This document shows positions 10,742 through 21,621 of a stretch of 64,000 nucleotides of DNA, one piece after another. A program made the translations under genes and the position numbers. Within the stretch, counting starts at the first letter, position 1. Each line of letters opens with the position of its first letter. The stretch comes from Liquidambar formosana (Eukaryota; Streptophyta; Magnoliopsida; Saxifragales; Altingiaceae): contig CM077826.1 in NCBI GenBank assembly GCA_039720395.1, forward strand, positions 26,368,430 through 26,432,429, given 5' to 3'. Under the pieces are notes generated by a model. The model saw only the letters and a list, made by a program, of their open reading frames with translations. It searched no databases and was not told where the DNA came from.

Positions 10742-13389
10742 GGATCTTACACAGAGATCAAATTGACGGAGGGATAGGCCAATTCAGAACATTTCTGTCT
10801 ATAGATAATGGAGATAAAAGAAGAAAAAGGAACAGCCTTTTCCTTTTTCCCACTAGAGTAAAAGTGCCTTTGGAAGCCAAATCACCATGGGAACATGCAT
10901 AAAGCATCATTAGGAATGCACCTTTTACTCCTTTCAAAACAAGTTTCTTATTAGAACGACTTTGGGACTAATGACATTATCTATTCTAATAGGGGTGAAG
11001 TTTGCAAAGATCTTTGTTTCGAGAGTTATTGAACGGCTTATATTCATGGGATTGTTCTCCATTACTAAGACCAAAATCGTCTAATGTACATATGGATCAG
11101 GAAGATACTGTTTGACCCATATATTTTGATCCATAATGAGAATGTAGGGCAACATACCAATATTATAAGTTATGAGAAACGAACATTTAAAAGACAACCA
11201 CATCGTATGAGATTTTTTTCAAGCAAAAAAATAAAAAAATAAAAAAAAATTATATGAGATTTTATTTTGAGCAAAATAATTTGGTTAGATAACATTGCTC
11301 GATAGATTAATAGCCATCCGATCATCTTCATGGAAACCCCATGTTTAAGTTAATGGGGAAATGAATTAAAGAATCCATTGAAACGCAACTACCAAGTAAA
11401 CTCACAAAGTCAACACTAAATTGAAAGCAAAATGTCACGAGGACAAAAAAAAAAAAAAAAAAAAGGGGCGCCACATCATTCACAGCTTAAGTTTTCCTTT
11501 TCTTTTTCTTTATAAGCCTTTTTGTTTTTTTTTTTTTTTTTGGTTAGCGGTTTAAGTTTTGCTTTTCAATCGTGTGAAAACGTTGCAGACATTTCTAACG
11601 GAGAGATCGAATCCATGAGGGTCAAGAAAATGTCTATTTTTAATTTTGCCATGTTGGCTAAAGTGCTTAAAAGTAAATAGGTGGCTAAAGACTTGTTGCA
11701 GGAATTACAGATTGGTCAGGCTATGGGTAAATAATTACAGTTAGATGGAGAAGTTAATAGTATTTTGTATTGAACTGTAATTATTTTTCCACTCATCTTG
11801 AGGTATAATGAAGGGTACGGAGGTATTGCAAAAAGGTATTCGACGGAGGGTCGAGGAGGTATGATGTTTTGCTGGGAAATAAAGCACCTTGTGGAGAGAT
11901 TATAGATCCTTTATACTAAAAAATTTTCAAATATGAACGTTCATTGCACATTTTGAGAGATTTTCCTCATGCTTGAGTTGCTGGGGCTTCTTTCATTTCT
12001 GGTTAAGAGTGAAATGAATTCTTTTCTCTGGATTTGGTAATTTGGTTTAGTGTGAGTTTTGGGAAGCTGATGGATGGATGTGTTAAGCAAGTTCCTTGCA
12101 CGAAGTTCTTGTTATTGGTTGCTGGAAAATTTGGAAGTGGTGCAATAAGGGGATTTTAACCCCTCATTTGTCCATCTGGCTAATCCGAATGAATGTATTG
12201 TTGTTATTAATATTCTCAACATATATTACTTGTGTGAGAGAGAGATATATATATTAAAGTATTTACAAATTTTACACAAGAATTGACCTAACGGAAATCT
12301 TATGAAAGAAAAAGGCCGGGCACTGCTTTCTTCTTAGAAATCATTGAATCCACGAGTAATAATGTAACACACTCGAATCCATGAGTAAAGAGAATAAAAT
12401 CTCATAATAGAAGTACTTTATTAATCAAAAGTTCAATTTTTGCCAAGAGGGCTATAAGCCTATTTATAAAGTACTAAAGCTTTGAAATAGGAAATCCTAA
12501 TTCTACTAGAACAAGTTAAACTAAGTAAGAAAAAGGAAATAACAAATTATACTCAACTTAGGAAAACATGAAAATAGGAGAGGAATAAGCAAAATAAACA
12601 AAATAAGCAAATTAAGCAAAATCTAGTTATGAACATAACTAGATTTGGCCGGTGTGCAACTTTTCTTGCCCAAGGTGTGCAACTTTTCTCATCATCCAGC
12701 AGCGAGTCGTGGTATGGTGACTTGTCCTACATCAAGAATGCTACAGTGAAATTGGTGATAGTTGTAGCAATTCAATTAAAATAGTTGCAGCAACGGTTCA
12801 AGAAGCTGTAACGCATTGGGAGCATCAACACAAAGAATTGAGACTGTATGTAGTTTGTGTGAATAAAATGAAAAAGGAATGGAAATGGAATTGAATGAAT
12901 GTTTGGTAAGAGGTGGGAATCGGCCTGGGAATGACTATTCCTTCCAAGGAAGGGAATAGACCCCCATATGGAATCATTATTCTATTCTTTAAGGTCAACC
13001 AAATACTCCAAACTTTGTTAGTAATGGAATCATCATTCTATTTCCACTCCCATTAATCATACTAAAGGCAACTTGAGGTTCGCATGGGTAACATGGCTAG
13101 TGTAAGAAATTGGGAGATCAGGAATTCGAAAGGAAGGTTGGTGTGGAATGGCCTGTCGCTGGGTGCAAGTGCAGGGATGGCCTTTAAGTCAGAGTTTTGA
13201 ATCAACTAGATTGAATTTCAAGCTGAGAACGCAGAGGGCTCTGTGAAACCTCGAGCACAAACGTTTGATCGATGCATGGACCTGCATGAAGGGTCCTTTT
13301 AAAAAAAAATCATCATCGGAATCATCAAATAAAACTTGGAGTGGAGGGGAAGGGAAGGGAATGGATGATTTGGATCGGGTACTGGTAGA
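10742..13389. other. TNL upstream flank and intergenic DNA
   Basis: The first about 650 bp is the 5' flank of the TNL relic and has a diverged second copy at 13390-13800. After it come A and T homopolymers and AT-rich DNA. Around 12330-12760 the minus strand has a TATAAATAGG box followed by AATAAAG and resembles a retroelement LTR fragment, but I could not find its ends. No gene is seen. Confidence 0.4.
12330..12760 (-). mobile_element. Possible LTR fragment
   Basis: On the minus strand TATAAATAGGCTTATAGCCC is followed at LTR-like distance by AATAAAG and then a repeat of CTC(A/G)TGGATTC. This promoter-then-poly(A) order is typical of an LTR. Termini, primer site and TSD were not found, so it may be a truncated solo LTR or unrelated. 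Confidence 0.3.
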
Positions 13390-13800
13390 AGCCATGCATG
13401 GTAATAAAACGAAGAGAACGAATTGGTGAAGGGATTGATAGATGGACTCCGTAGAACATTTCTGGAAGTCAGCTGGAAACTTATCTGTGCATTTTACAGG
13501 AACTAAGCATAAAGCTCCATTACGAATTCACCTTTTACGGTCTTCGCCTGTTGTCCAAACTCCCTCACGCATTATTATAAGATCTGATGCCTCTGTCTTA
13601 ACAATGTATAGGGCATTTATGGCCATTCAACCAGTGATTGGACGGACGGCTAAGATACAAAGGTGTTCATTCTATCTACACTGCCAAGGTGAGTATCATC
13701 TAATGCATGTAGCTCAATACTAGATCCTGTCCACGCTGAAATGAATCAATGAATCCATCGACTTCTACCAAAACAAAACAGAAAAACGAAACTACCGAGT
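13390..13800 (-). repeat. Diverged second copy of the TNL 5' flank
   Basis: Matches the flank of the TNL start at 10740-11400 in the same order: a minus-strand ATG opening MASTSTRSKSS (compare MANTSTGAESS); agaacatttctg (13453 on, compare about 10788); cataaagc...aattcacctttta (13507 on, compare about 10897); and atgaatc-aatgaatccatcg with a later actaccgagta (13741 on, compare about 11350-11400). The downstream side (13395-13189) does not encode a TIR domain but an unrelated 67-residue frame. This points to a local duplication whose coding part was lost or replaced. Confidence 0.5.
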
Positions 13801-15391
13801 ATCGATTCCCCCCCCTCCCCAGAAGTCACCCAGACACTACAAAATATTGAAGGAAAGCAAGCCCACAGTATCGATTCTTCCTCCCTCCTCCCCAATAGTC
13901 TCCAATACAGCCCACGAAAAACAAGCCCAAAGTATCAATTCTCCCAAAAGTCAGGGGAAGTTCTTCGTTCAATTTACATGGATCGAAGCAATTAAATTGC
14001 TTTTTCTCGTTCTTCATGCTAGAAGATACCAGTACAAGGCGCCGCGCATACACGTGCTTGCCATGTGCAATCCTAATTCACATTGCATGGGTGGTCCAAT
14101 TAAACTTTCCACGAGGTTACCCAATGCAATTCTCCATAGTCCAGTCATGAATCATGATTTGGAAATTTCAGAAGAGAAAGAAAAATGTGATTGATTATCC
14201 ATTTTGTGGTAACCGGTCCATCACAAACGTAACCAGTTACCATAAAAATGTGGTTGATTATCATTTTTGGGTATGATACCGTAGAAGCACCCGGCACTAA
14301 AATATAAACAAATCATCCCTACAAGAACATGGAGCAAAATCACGAGAACTAGGAAAAATGGCCCCACAACCCGCCAGTGGCACCTTTTGTAGCAACATCA
14401 ATGTTCACTTTGATTCAGCCGGTGAAAGGCAAATACCAAGAATTAATAGTCAGATGCATGAAAACAAGGCCTACCCATAGGCCAGAGAGAATACAAGTTG
14501 AGGGGAGTCAAATCTTCCCAAGTGTTAAAATTGGAGTCCTTTAATCCGAAAATTTTCAGGTGAGGTTAATTTGATATAAGTTGTATGCATGGAAGAAGAA
14601 GAAAAGTTTCATTTTCGGTGCTAGAGATAAAGCCAGGAATTTAGTTATGAGAAGGCGAATTTTGGCTAATTATTTGGATTTTATCCTGATTCAAAAATCC
14701 GAAGATGCTTTTGTTCAAAATTTTCTTTTATCTTGTTATTTCGAGAAATAAAAAATTGTAAAAATTTATAATCCATTGATATTTAATAAATCATATTTCA
14801 ATTCAATATGTTAACAATTGCTCTTGAGCCCTATCTTTTGAAAGCATGGTATGAGACTGAGCTACATATATACACAATGCATGGCCTTACACCACACACA
14901 TCCACACATATACACAAGTGGAGTCAAAATTACCAAGACCAAAGCAAACCCCATGCACCTATTGGACAGAACATGTCATTAAACCCAAGAGCCATTGGTA
15001 ACTTATATCAGATTAATTTTATAAAAAAATTACTACTATTTAACATCTTAGAACTTTTTCAGAGAGAGCTTGATTCCTGTTCTTTTCTTTTTCTTTTTCT
15101 TTTTTTTTTGGGGGGGGGGGGGGGGGGTCCTTTCAACATTTTTTGCACCTGTCACTTCAAAATTTTCAAAGTTTTATGAAAAATATAAAAAGTTTTCATA
15201 AAAAATTTGGTGGTATAGTTTATTAGAAAAAATCATTTTGAACAACTTTGTAAAAGAAATTCTTGTCTAAGATCTATCATTTAAATGAAATTTTTTGTCA
15301 TTTATAGTCTTAGTTTCATTTGTATAAAAATAGAGACTATAAATGATCAAAAAGTCTACTTAAATAACAAATTTTAGAAAAGCTTTCTTAC
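13801..15391. other. Intergenic DNA, no gene seen
   Basis: Contains near-repeated phrases around agtatcgattc (13798, 13867, with a variant at 13931), AT-rich sequence and a T9G18 homopolymer pair (15101-15127). Open frames here are accidental: they have low-complexity composition and no family resemblance. Confidence 0.4.
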
Positions 15392-15652
15392 ACTCCATCC
15401 GTTCCTAATTGATTGTCCTTTTTCAAAAAACACGTCTTTTTAGGAGATCTTATTAAATACTTTCACATCAACGCATATGTTTTAACATTTTAATTTTACT
15501 CTCAAGTGTACAAAATATTGTAAAAAGAAAGAATACTTTTTAAGGGTATTTTAATAAATAAAATAAAAAATCATTGACTTTTTAAATGTGACAATAATTT
15601 TGCAACATCCTAAAAAAGAAAATAGGTCAATTAAATAAAAACGGAAAGAATA
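15392..15652. mobile_element. Stowaway-like MITE, degenerate
   Basis: The left end reads ctccatccgttcctaattga after TA-containing flank, close to the CTCC-TCCGT start of Tc1/mariner-type Stowaway MITEs. About 260 bp on, the opposite orientation reads ggtcaattaaataaaaacgg. The inverted pairing CCGTT...TAATTGA is imperfect and the right end is eroded. It is AT-rich and non-coding inside. Confidence 0.45.
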
Positions 15653-16217
15653 CAAAATTATTTAAAATGATATTTTTTTTAATAGCTAGATAACAGAATT
15701 TTTATTAAAATATTTTATACTTTTATAAAATTTTAAGAATTTTAAAATAAATATGAGTGTTAAGAAAGTTGAGGGATAACAAGCTGTCCTTTTTCTTTTC
15801 TTTTTTTTATTCGCGCTAAGGTGAGATTGTGAGAACGCTTGATTCTTATTTTTCATGCCCGTGGGCCACACATGCCGACTTTGTTCCGCTTTGTCCTTTC
15901 TTTTTCTTTTTTAAGTTTTTTTTTTTTTTCCTTGCTGGGAGTTAGACTTCCTTCCTCGCACCTTGCTCGTCACGTACATTTTTTTTATTTTTTTATTTTT
16001 TTTAATTTTTATCGGTAAAACAAATTTTATTAAAGAAAGAAAAGGAACCAGAACACTAAGGAAAAAAATAAAGCAGTAACGTCACCAATGAACCAGAACA
16101 CCTTGCTTGCCACGTACCTTTCCTGACCTTTTCAAAATATCGTTGGCCAGCAATTGTTCGAATGTTTCCAAGATAGTTGGGCATTGTTCAACGGTGTCAT
16201 ACGTCAAGCGCGATAAG
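15653..16217. other. Intergenic DNA, no gene seen
   Basis: AT-rich with long T runs. The phrase accttgctcgtcacgtac (15961 on) recurs as accttgcttgccacgtac (16101 on), about 140 bp apart, suggesting a short duplication or the footprint of an insertion between them. Confidence 0.35.
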
Positions 16218-16295
16218 TACGCTATGTTTAGATAAATAATTTTTATTCAAAATTTATTTTTGAGATGGAATTTATAAAATATTTATAAGGATTTT
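16218..16295. mobile_element. Left arm of a palindromic MITE, split by the LINE
   Basis: From ctatgtttagataa to atttataaggatttt this arm is the inverse complement, with scattered mismatches, of 27658-27755. Joined without the 11.4-kb insert it would form a hairpin element of about 175 bp with arms of about 75-95 bp. Outer ends are cTATGTTTAGATAA here and TTATCCAAACATAg on the right. Confidence 0.7.
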
Positions 16296-16329
16296 TTTTT
16301 TTTTTTTTTTTTGGATCAAGTAAAAAATG

Positions 16330-16598
16330 TATTGTATTAAAAACAAAGGACAATGTCCAAGTACATGGGATGTATATAAGAACAAAGAACCAAAGCACAA
16401 AACCCCTTAAATCTTAAGAGAATTTAAGAAAAGAACAAAAGAAAGTTTACTGATCTTCGCATAGGAAGAATACCACAAAAAAATATCCTTAGTAAAACCG
16501 GATTTGAGATCAATGGTAGACTTTTCAATTTTTTCAAAAGTCCTACGATTCCTCTCACTCCAAAGGCACCAAAAAATAGCATTGGGGGGGGGGGGGGG
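16330..16598 (-). pseudogene. LINE ORF2 C-terminus, separated by the copia insertion
   Basis: The minus strand reads NAIFWCLWSERNRRTFEKIE and KSTIDLKSGFTKDIF, the conserved segment that follows zf-RVT in plant LINEs. It joins the segment ending at 21622 through a poly-C run (G15 at 16584-16598 and G8 at 21622-21629 on the plus strand), which is the copia target site. The poly(A) tail follows at 16312. Confidence 0.75.
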
Positions 16599-16999
16599 TG
16601 TTGGAATTTGTCTTTAATTCTTGTTTTAACCCATTTTGTTAAGTTGGGTCTTTTTTACCCGACCCAACCCGCTCACTTATGTTATAACCCACTTTATATA
16701 AGGGGTTATTTTTTAGGGTTTCATCCTTATGCAAGGAGAGCCACTTGGGAGCCGTCATTGGGTGTAAAGGGGATCTAGGGATTTTGTGAGTATTCTTACT
16801 CCTGTATTCTCTTGAATACATAGTGGATTGATCATCGTCGCCCGTGGACGTAAGCATCTTGCCGAACCACGTAAATCTTGTGTCTCCTTTTCTTTGTGTG
16901 TTTGTTTATTTTTTATGTTTGTATTGATTCACTTGTTTTGTTTGATTAATCACTTCCACCACCATAGAAATTGTTTGTTTATCGCGCTTCCGCACAACA
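16599..16999 (+). repeat. 5' LTR of copia element
   Basis: TG...CA termini. It contains tttatataaggggttatt, a TATA-like promoter element, about 100 bp in, followed by a transcribed-looking region. It differs from the 3' LTR at about nine positions, mostly transitions such as cccAacc/cccGacc and gaaTaca/gaaCaca. Confidence 0.95.
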
Positions 17000-17075
17000 A
17001 ACTGGTATCAGAGCTTAGGTTTCAACCTAGGAGTTGGATCTATTGATCGTTCGTATTTGGGTTTGGATCTGATTA

Positions 17076-20000
17076 ATGGCGGAATCAAGTTCAAAAGTTT
17101 CGTCACAGAAAAATTCGTCTACAAGCACTTTATCAACGGTTAGAACTATGGTTTCGAATGCAAAATTCGAGGTTGAAAAATTTGATGGAACAAATAACTT
17201 TGGCATGTGGCAGTGTGAAGTTTTGGATGTTCTGACTCAACAAGAGTTAGATATCGCTTTGGAGGATAAACCTGCTGATTTGGATGAGAAGGATTGGGTG
17301 AAGATCAATCGTCAAGCTTGCGGCACGATTAGGCTTTGTCTTGCTAAGGATCAAAAATACTTTGTTATGAGGGAGACTTTGGCTAAGCAATTGTAGAAAA
17401 AATTGTAGGACAAATACATAACCAAGAGCATGGAAAATCGGCTCTATTTGAAAAAGAAGCTCTTCCGTTTCAACTACAAGCAAGGTATTTCGATAACTAA
17501 GCACTTGAATGGTTTTAATAAAATTCTTACTAATTTGCAAAATTTAGATGTTGAAATTTCGGATGAAGATAAAGCCTTATCATTATTAAATTCCTTGCCT
17601 GATTCATATGATCATTTGACTACTACTTTGTTGTATGGGAAAGATACAATTAAATATGATGATGTGTCTAATGCTTTGATGAATAATGAGTATCAGAAGA
17701 AGGACCAACTGGTTCATAGGGATTTACCATCAGAAGCTTTGACAGCAAGAGGTAGGAGTGAGGACAGAAAATTTGGCAGATGGGGTAAGTCTCATTCTAA
17801 GACGAGAGGTGCATCGTCTGATAGAAAAATTCCTGCAAAGGATGAGTGTGCTTTCTGTCACAACAAAGGGCATTGGAAGAAGGATTGTTCGAAGCTGCAA
17901 AATAAAATTGGTAAGGGTTCAAATTCAAATATAGCACGTGTGGATGTTGGGGATGAAGATTTAGCTTTGACTGTTTCATCATTGGTTAGCCATTCAGATG
18001 AGTGGATTTTGGATTCAGGGTGTTCTTATCATATGTGTCCCAATAAGGAATTATTTTCTAACTTTTAGGAGTTAGATGGTGGAGTTGTTTTAATGGGTAA
18101 TGATAATGCCTGTAAAACAGAAGGGATAGGAAACATTCGTTTGAAGTTGCATGATGGAACAATTAGAGTTTTGACAGATGTTCGGTATGTACCGGATTTG
18201 AAAAAAAATCTCATCTCATTGGGAACTTTTGATTCAAAGGGCTACAAAATTACTATGGAAGGTGGAGTTCTCAAAGTGGTACGTGGTGCGCTCGTTGTAT
18301 TGAAAGGTACTCGAAAGGGTAATTTATATTTTTTGGATGGGAGTAAATTCACAGGGAGAGTCACAATTTCTGATTGTTCAGAGGACAGAGGATCTGATAC
18401 TTCCAGACTTTGGCACATGCGCTTAGGGCATGCTAGTGAGAAGGCTTTGCAGGGATTAATAAAGCAAGGTCTGTTGAAAGGCGCCAAGACAGGAAAATTG
18501 GGATTTTGTGAGCAGCGTACTTTGAGTAAGCAGACTAGAGTGAAGTTTGACACTGCAGTTCATTGCACAAAGGGGACTCTTGATTATGTTCACACAGATG
18601 TGTGGGGACCTTCTAAGGTTGCATCTTTGGGAGGTAAGCATTGGTTTGTGTCTTTTGTTGATGATTATTCCAAGAGAGTTTGGGTGTACACTATGCGGCA
18701 TAAATATGAAGTTTTGGATGTGTTTCTAAATTGGAAGAAAATGATTGAGACTCAGACAGGAAGGAAAATCAGGAGGCTCAGGTCAGACAATGGTGGTGAG
18801 TACAAGTCGGATCCATTCTTTAAAGTATGCCAAGATGAAGGAATAGTCAAACACTTCACAGTCAGAGATACACCGCAGCAGAATGGGGTGGCAGAACGCA
18901 TGAATCGTACTTTGCTGGAGAAAGTGAGATGTATGTTGCTCGACTCTGGATTGGGCAAAGCGTTTTGGGCTGAAGCTGTGACATATGCATGCCATCTTAT
19001 TAATAGATTGCCTGCAACTGCGAATGATGGAAAAACACCTTTAGAGGTATTGTCTGGAAAACCTGCTACAGATTATGATAAATTGCATATATTTGGTTGT
19101 CCTGCATATTTTCATGTGAAGGAAACTAAATTGGATCCTAGAGCCAAAAAAGCTATATTTTTGGGCTTTAGCACAGGTGTAAAGGGATATAGACTGTGGT
19201 GTCCTGAATTGAAGAAACTTGTTTTGAGCAGGGATGTTACTTGTGATAAGTCTGGGATGTTGAATCAGCAGAAGCAGAAAAATTCTCAGAAAGAGAATAT
19301 GAATATGGGTACTTCGCAACAGGTGGAGTTAGAAGCTCCAGTGGTTACAAAGAAGACAATTCAAACAGTTGATGTTATTGATCAAATTGATGAGGACTCA
19401 GACTCAGATGTGGTGGAGGCACAGGCACAAGAAATTCCACAACAATTAGAATCTATTGCAGTTAGTAGATCGAGAAGGGAAATTCGGAAACCTGCTAGAT
19501 TTACTGACATGGTGGCCTATGCACTTCCAGTTGTGGATGATGATATTCCATTGACATACAGAGAAGCCTCACAGAATTCAGAAAGTGTACAGTGGAAAAA
19601 GGCAATGGTTAAGGAGATGGAGTCGCTGCATAAGAATCAGACTTGGGAGTTGGTACAGCTTTCAAAAGGAAAGAAGGCAATTGGTTGCAAATGGGTATAT
19701 GCAAAGAAGGAAGGGTCTCCAGTGAAAGATAGTGTGAGATTCAAGGCTAGGTTGGTGGCTAAAGGCTACGCGCAGAAAGAAGGGATAGACTACAATGAGG
19801 TATTCTCTCTAGTTGTTAAGCACTCTTCTATTTGAATTTTGCTAGCTTTGGTTGCACAGTTTGATCTTGAGTTGGCCCAACTCGATGTTAAAACTGCTTT
19901 CTTGCATGGTGATTTGGAGGAGGAAATTTATATGACTCAGCCAGATGGATTTAAAATTACTGGTAGAGAAAATTGTGTTTGCAAATTGAAAAAGCCGCTG

Positions 20001-21119
20001 TATGGTTTGAAGCAGTCTCCAAGACAGTGGTACAAGCGATTTGATCGGTTTATGATAGGGCAGAAATATACCAGGAGTCATTTTGATCATTGTGTGTATT
20101 TTCGTAAGCTTCGTGATGGTTCTTTTATTTATTTGCTCTTCTATTTAGATGATATGCTTATTGCATCTAAGAGCAAGGTGGAGATAGACAGGTTGAAGAC
20201 TCAGTTGAGTAATGAATTTGAAATGAAGGATCTTGGTGAAGCTAAGAAAATACTTGGTATGGAAATCAAGAGAGATAGAGTGAAGGGCACAGTTTGTTTG
20301 TCACAAACACAGTATTTGAAAAAAGTTTTGCAGAGATTTGATATAGATGGCAAAACAAAATCAGTTAGTACACCTTTGGCCCCTCATTTTAAGCTTTCTG
20401 CTTTGATGTCTTCGCACACAGACGATGAGCGTAAGTATATGGCTCAAATTCCATATGCAAACGCAGTTGGTGCTTTGATGTATGCTATGGTGTGCACGAG
20501 ACCTGATATTTCACACGCTGTCAGTATGGTTAGCCGGTATATGCATGATCTGGGTAAAGGGCACTGGCAAGCAGTGAAGTGGATTTTGCGATACATCCAA
20601 GGTACAGTGGATGTTGGTTTGATGTTTGAGAGGGATGACAGACTTGGTCAGCATGTGGTTGGTTATGTAGATTCAGATTATGCTGGTGATTTGGATAAAC
20701 GTCGGTCTACTACAGGGTATGTGTTTACTCTTGCAAAGGGACCGGTGAGTTGGAGGTCTACGTTGCAGTCAACAGTTGCTTTGTCTACTACAGAAGCAGA
20801 GTACATGGCAGTGACAGAGGCCATTAAGGAGGCCATTTGGCTACATGGGTTGGTTGAGGACTTGGGGATTGTTCAGAAGCACGTTGAGGTCTATTGTGAT
20901 AGTCAAAGTGCAATTTGTTTAGCAAAGAACCAAGTTCATCATGCTTGGACAAAACATATTAATGTTCGTTTCTATTTTGTTCGTGAAGTTGTGAACGAGG
21001 GGGACATTCTCCTTCAGAAGATTGGGATTGCAGATAACCCTGCAGATATGTTAACTAAGGTGGTGACTGGGGTCAAGTTTAAACACTGTTTGGACTTGAT
21101 CAACATCTTTCACGTTTGA
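17076..21119 (+). pseudogene. Copia gag-pol polyprotein with four in-frame stops
   Basis: One frame of 1347 codons from ATG 17076 encodes the retrotransposon polyprotein. Gag: FDGTNNFGMWQ; the zinc knuckle CAFCHNKGHWKKDC sits near residue 262. Protease: WILDSGCSYHMC. Integrase: LWHMRLGHASEKAL with FCEQR (the second zinc Cys expected after C-X-X is Arg), then DVWGPS, RSDNGGEY, TPQQNGVAERMNRT. Reverse transcriptase: WVYAKKEG, QLDVKTAFLHGDLEEEIYM, LLFYLDDMLIAS. RNase H: YVDSDYAGDLDKRRSTTGY, STTEAEYMAVTEA, VYCDSQSAI. Stops: TAG 17394-17396 (Trp expected), TAG 17406-17408 and TAG 18066-18068 (Glu expected), and TGA 19833-19835 (Arg expected). No frameshift is seen, so decay is recent and purely by point mutation. 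Confidence 0.93.
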
Positions 21120-21220
21120 GCACCTACGGGTGTATGGCGCCTAAGGGCGCATTTGGAGGCAGTGATGATTTGTTTGCTTTGTTTGGATGGTTTGATTGAA
21201 TTCAAGCCAAGGTGGAGATT

Positions 21221-21621
21221 TGTTGGAATTTGTCTTTAATTCTTGTTTTAACCCATTTTGTTAAGTTGGGTCTTTTTTACCCGACCCGACCCGCTCATTT
21301 ATGTTATAACCCACTTTATATAAGGGGTTATTTTTTAGGGTTTCATCCTTATGCAAGGAGAGCCATTTGGGAGCCGTCATTGGGTGTAAAGGGGATCTAG
21401 GGATTTTGTGAGTATTCTTACTCCTGTATTCTCTTGAACACATAGTGGATTGATCATCGCCGCCCGTGGACGTAGGCATCTTGCCGAACCACGTAAATCT
21501 TGTGTCTCCTTTTCTTTGTGTGTTTGTTTATTTTTTGTGTATGGATTGATTCACTTGTTTTGTTTGATTAATCACTTCCACCACCATAGAAATTGTTTGT
21601 TTATCGCGCTTCCGCACAACA
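21221..21621 (+). repeat. 3' LTR of copia element
   Basis: Same length as the 5' LTR. It is preceded by the polypurine tract ending at 21220 and followed directly by G8, the continuation of the interrupted LINE. Confidence 0.95.

Larger units (their letters stand above)
16599..21621 (+). mobile_element. Complete Ty1/copia LTR retrotransposon (Tork/Tnt1-like)
   Basis: Two 401-bp LTRs (16599-16999, 21221-21621) start TGTTGGAA and end CACAACA. I count about nine substitutions and no indels between them. The primer-binding site TGGTATCAGAGC (17003-17014, complementary to initiator Met-tRNA) follows LTR1 after a short spacer. A purine-rich aaggtggaga precedes LTR2. The internal 4.2 kb carries one frame in the copia order gag-PR-INT-RT-RNaseH. 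The target was a G run inside the LINE, so a GGGGG TSD is compatible but not provable. Four stops make it non-autonomous. Confidence 0.95.

Noticed and set aside
13189..13395. 68-codon frame starting MASTSTRSKSS as a gene
   Set aside because: Only the first residues resemble the TNL start; the rest matches nothing and the frame is short, so it is treated as a duplicated 5' flank.
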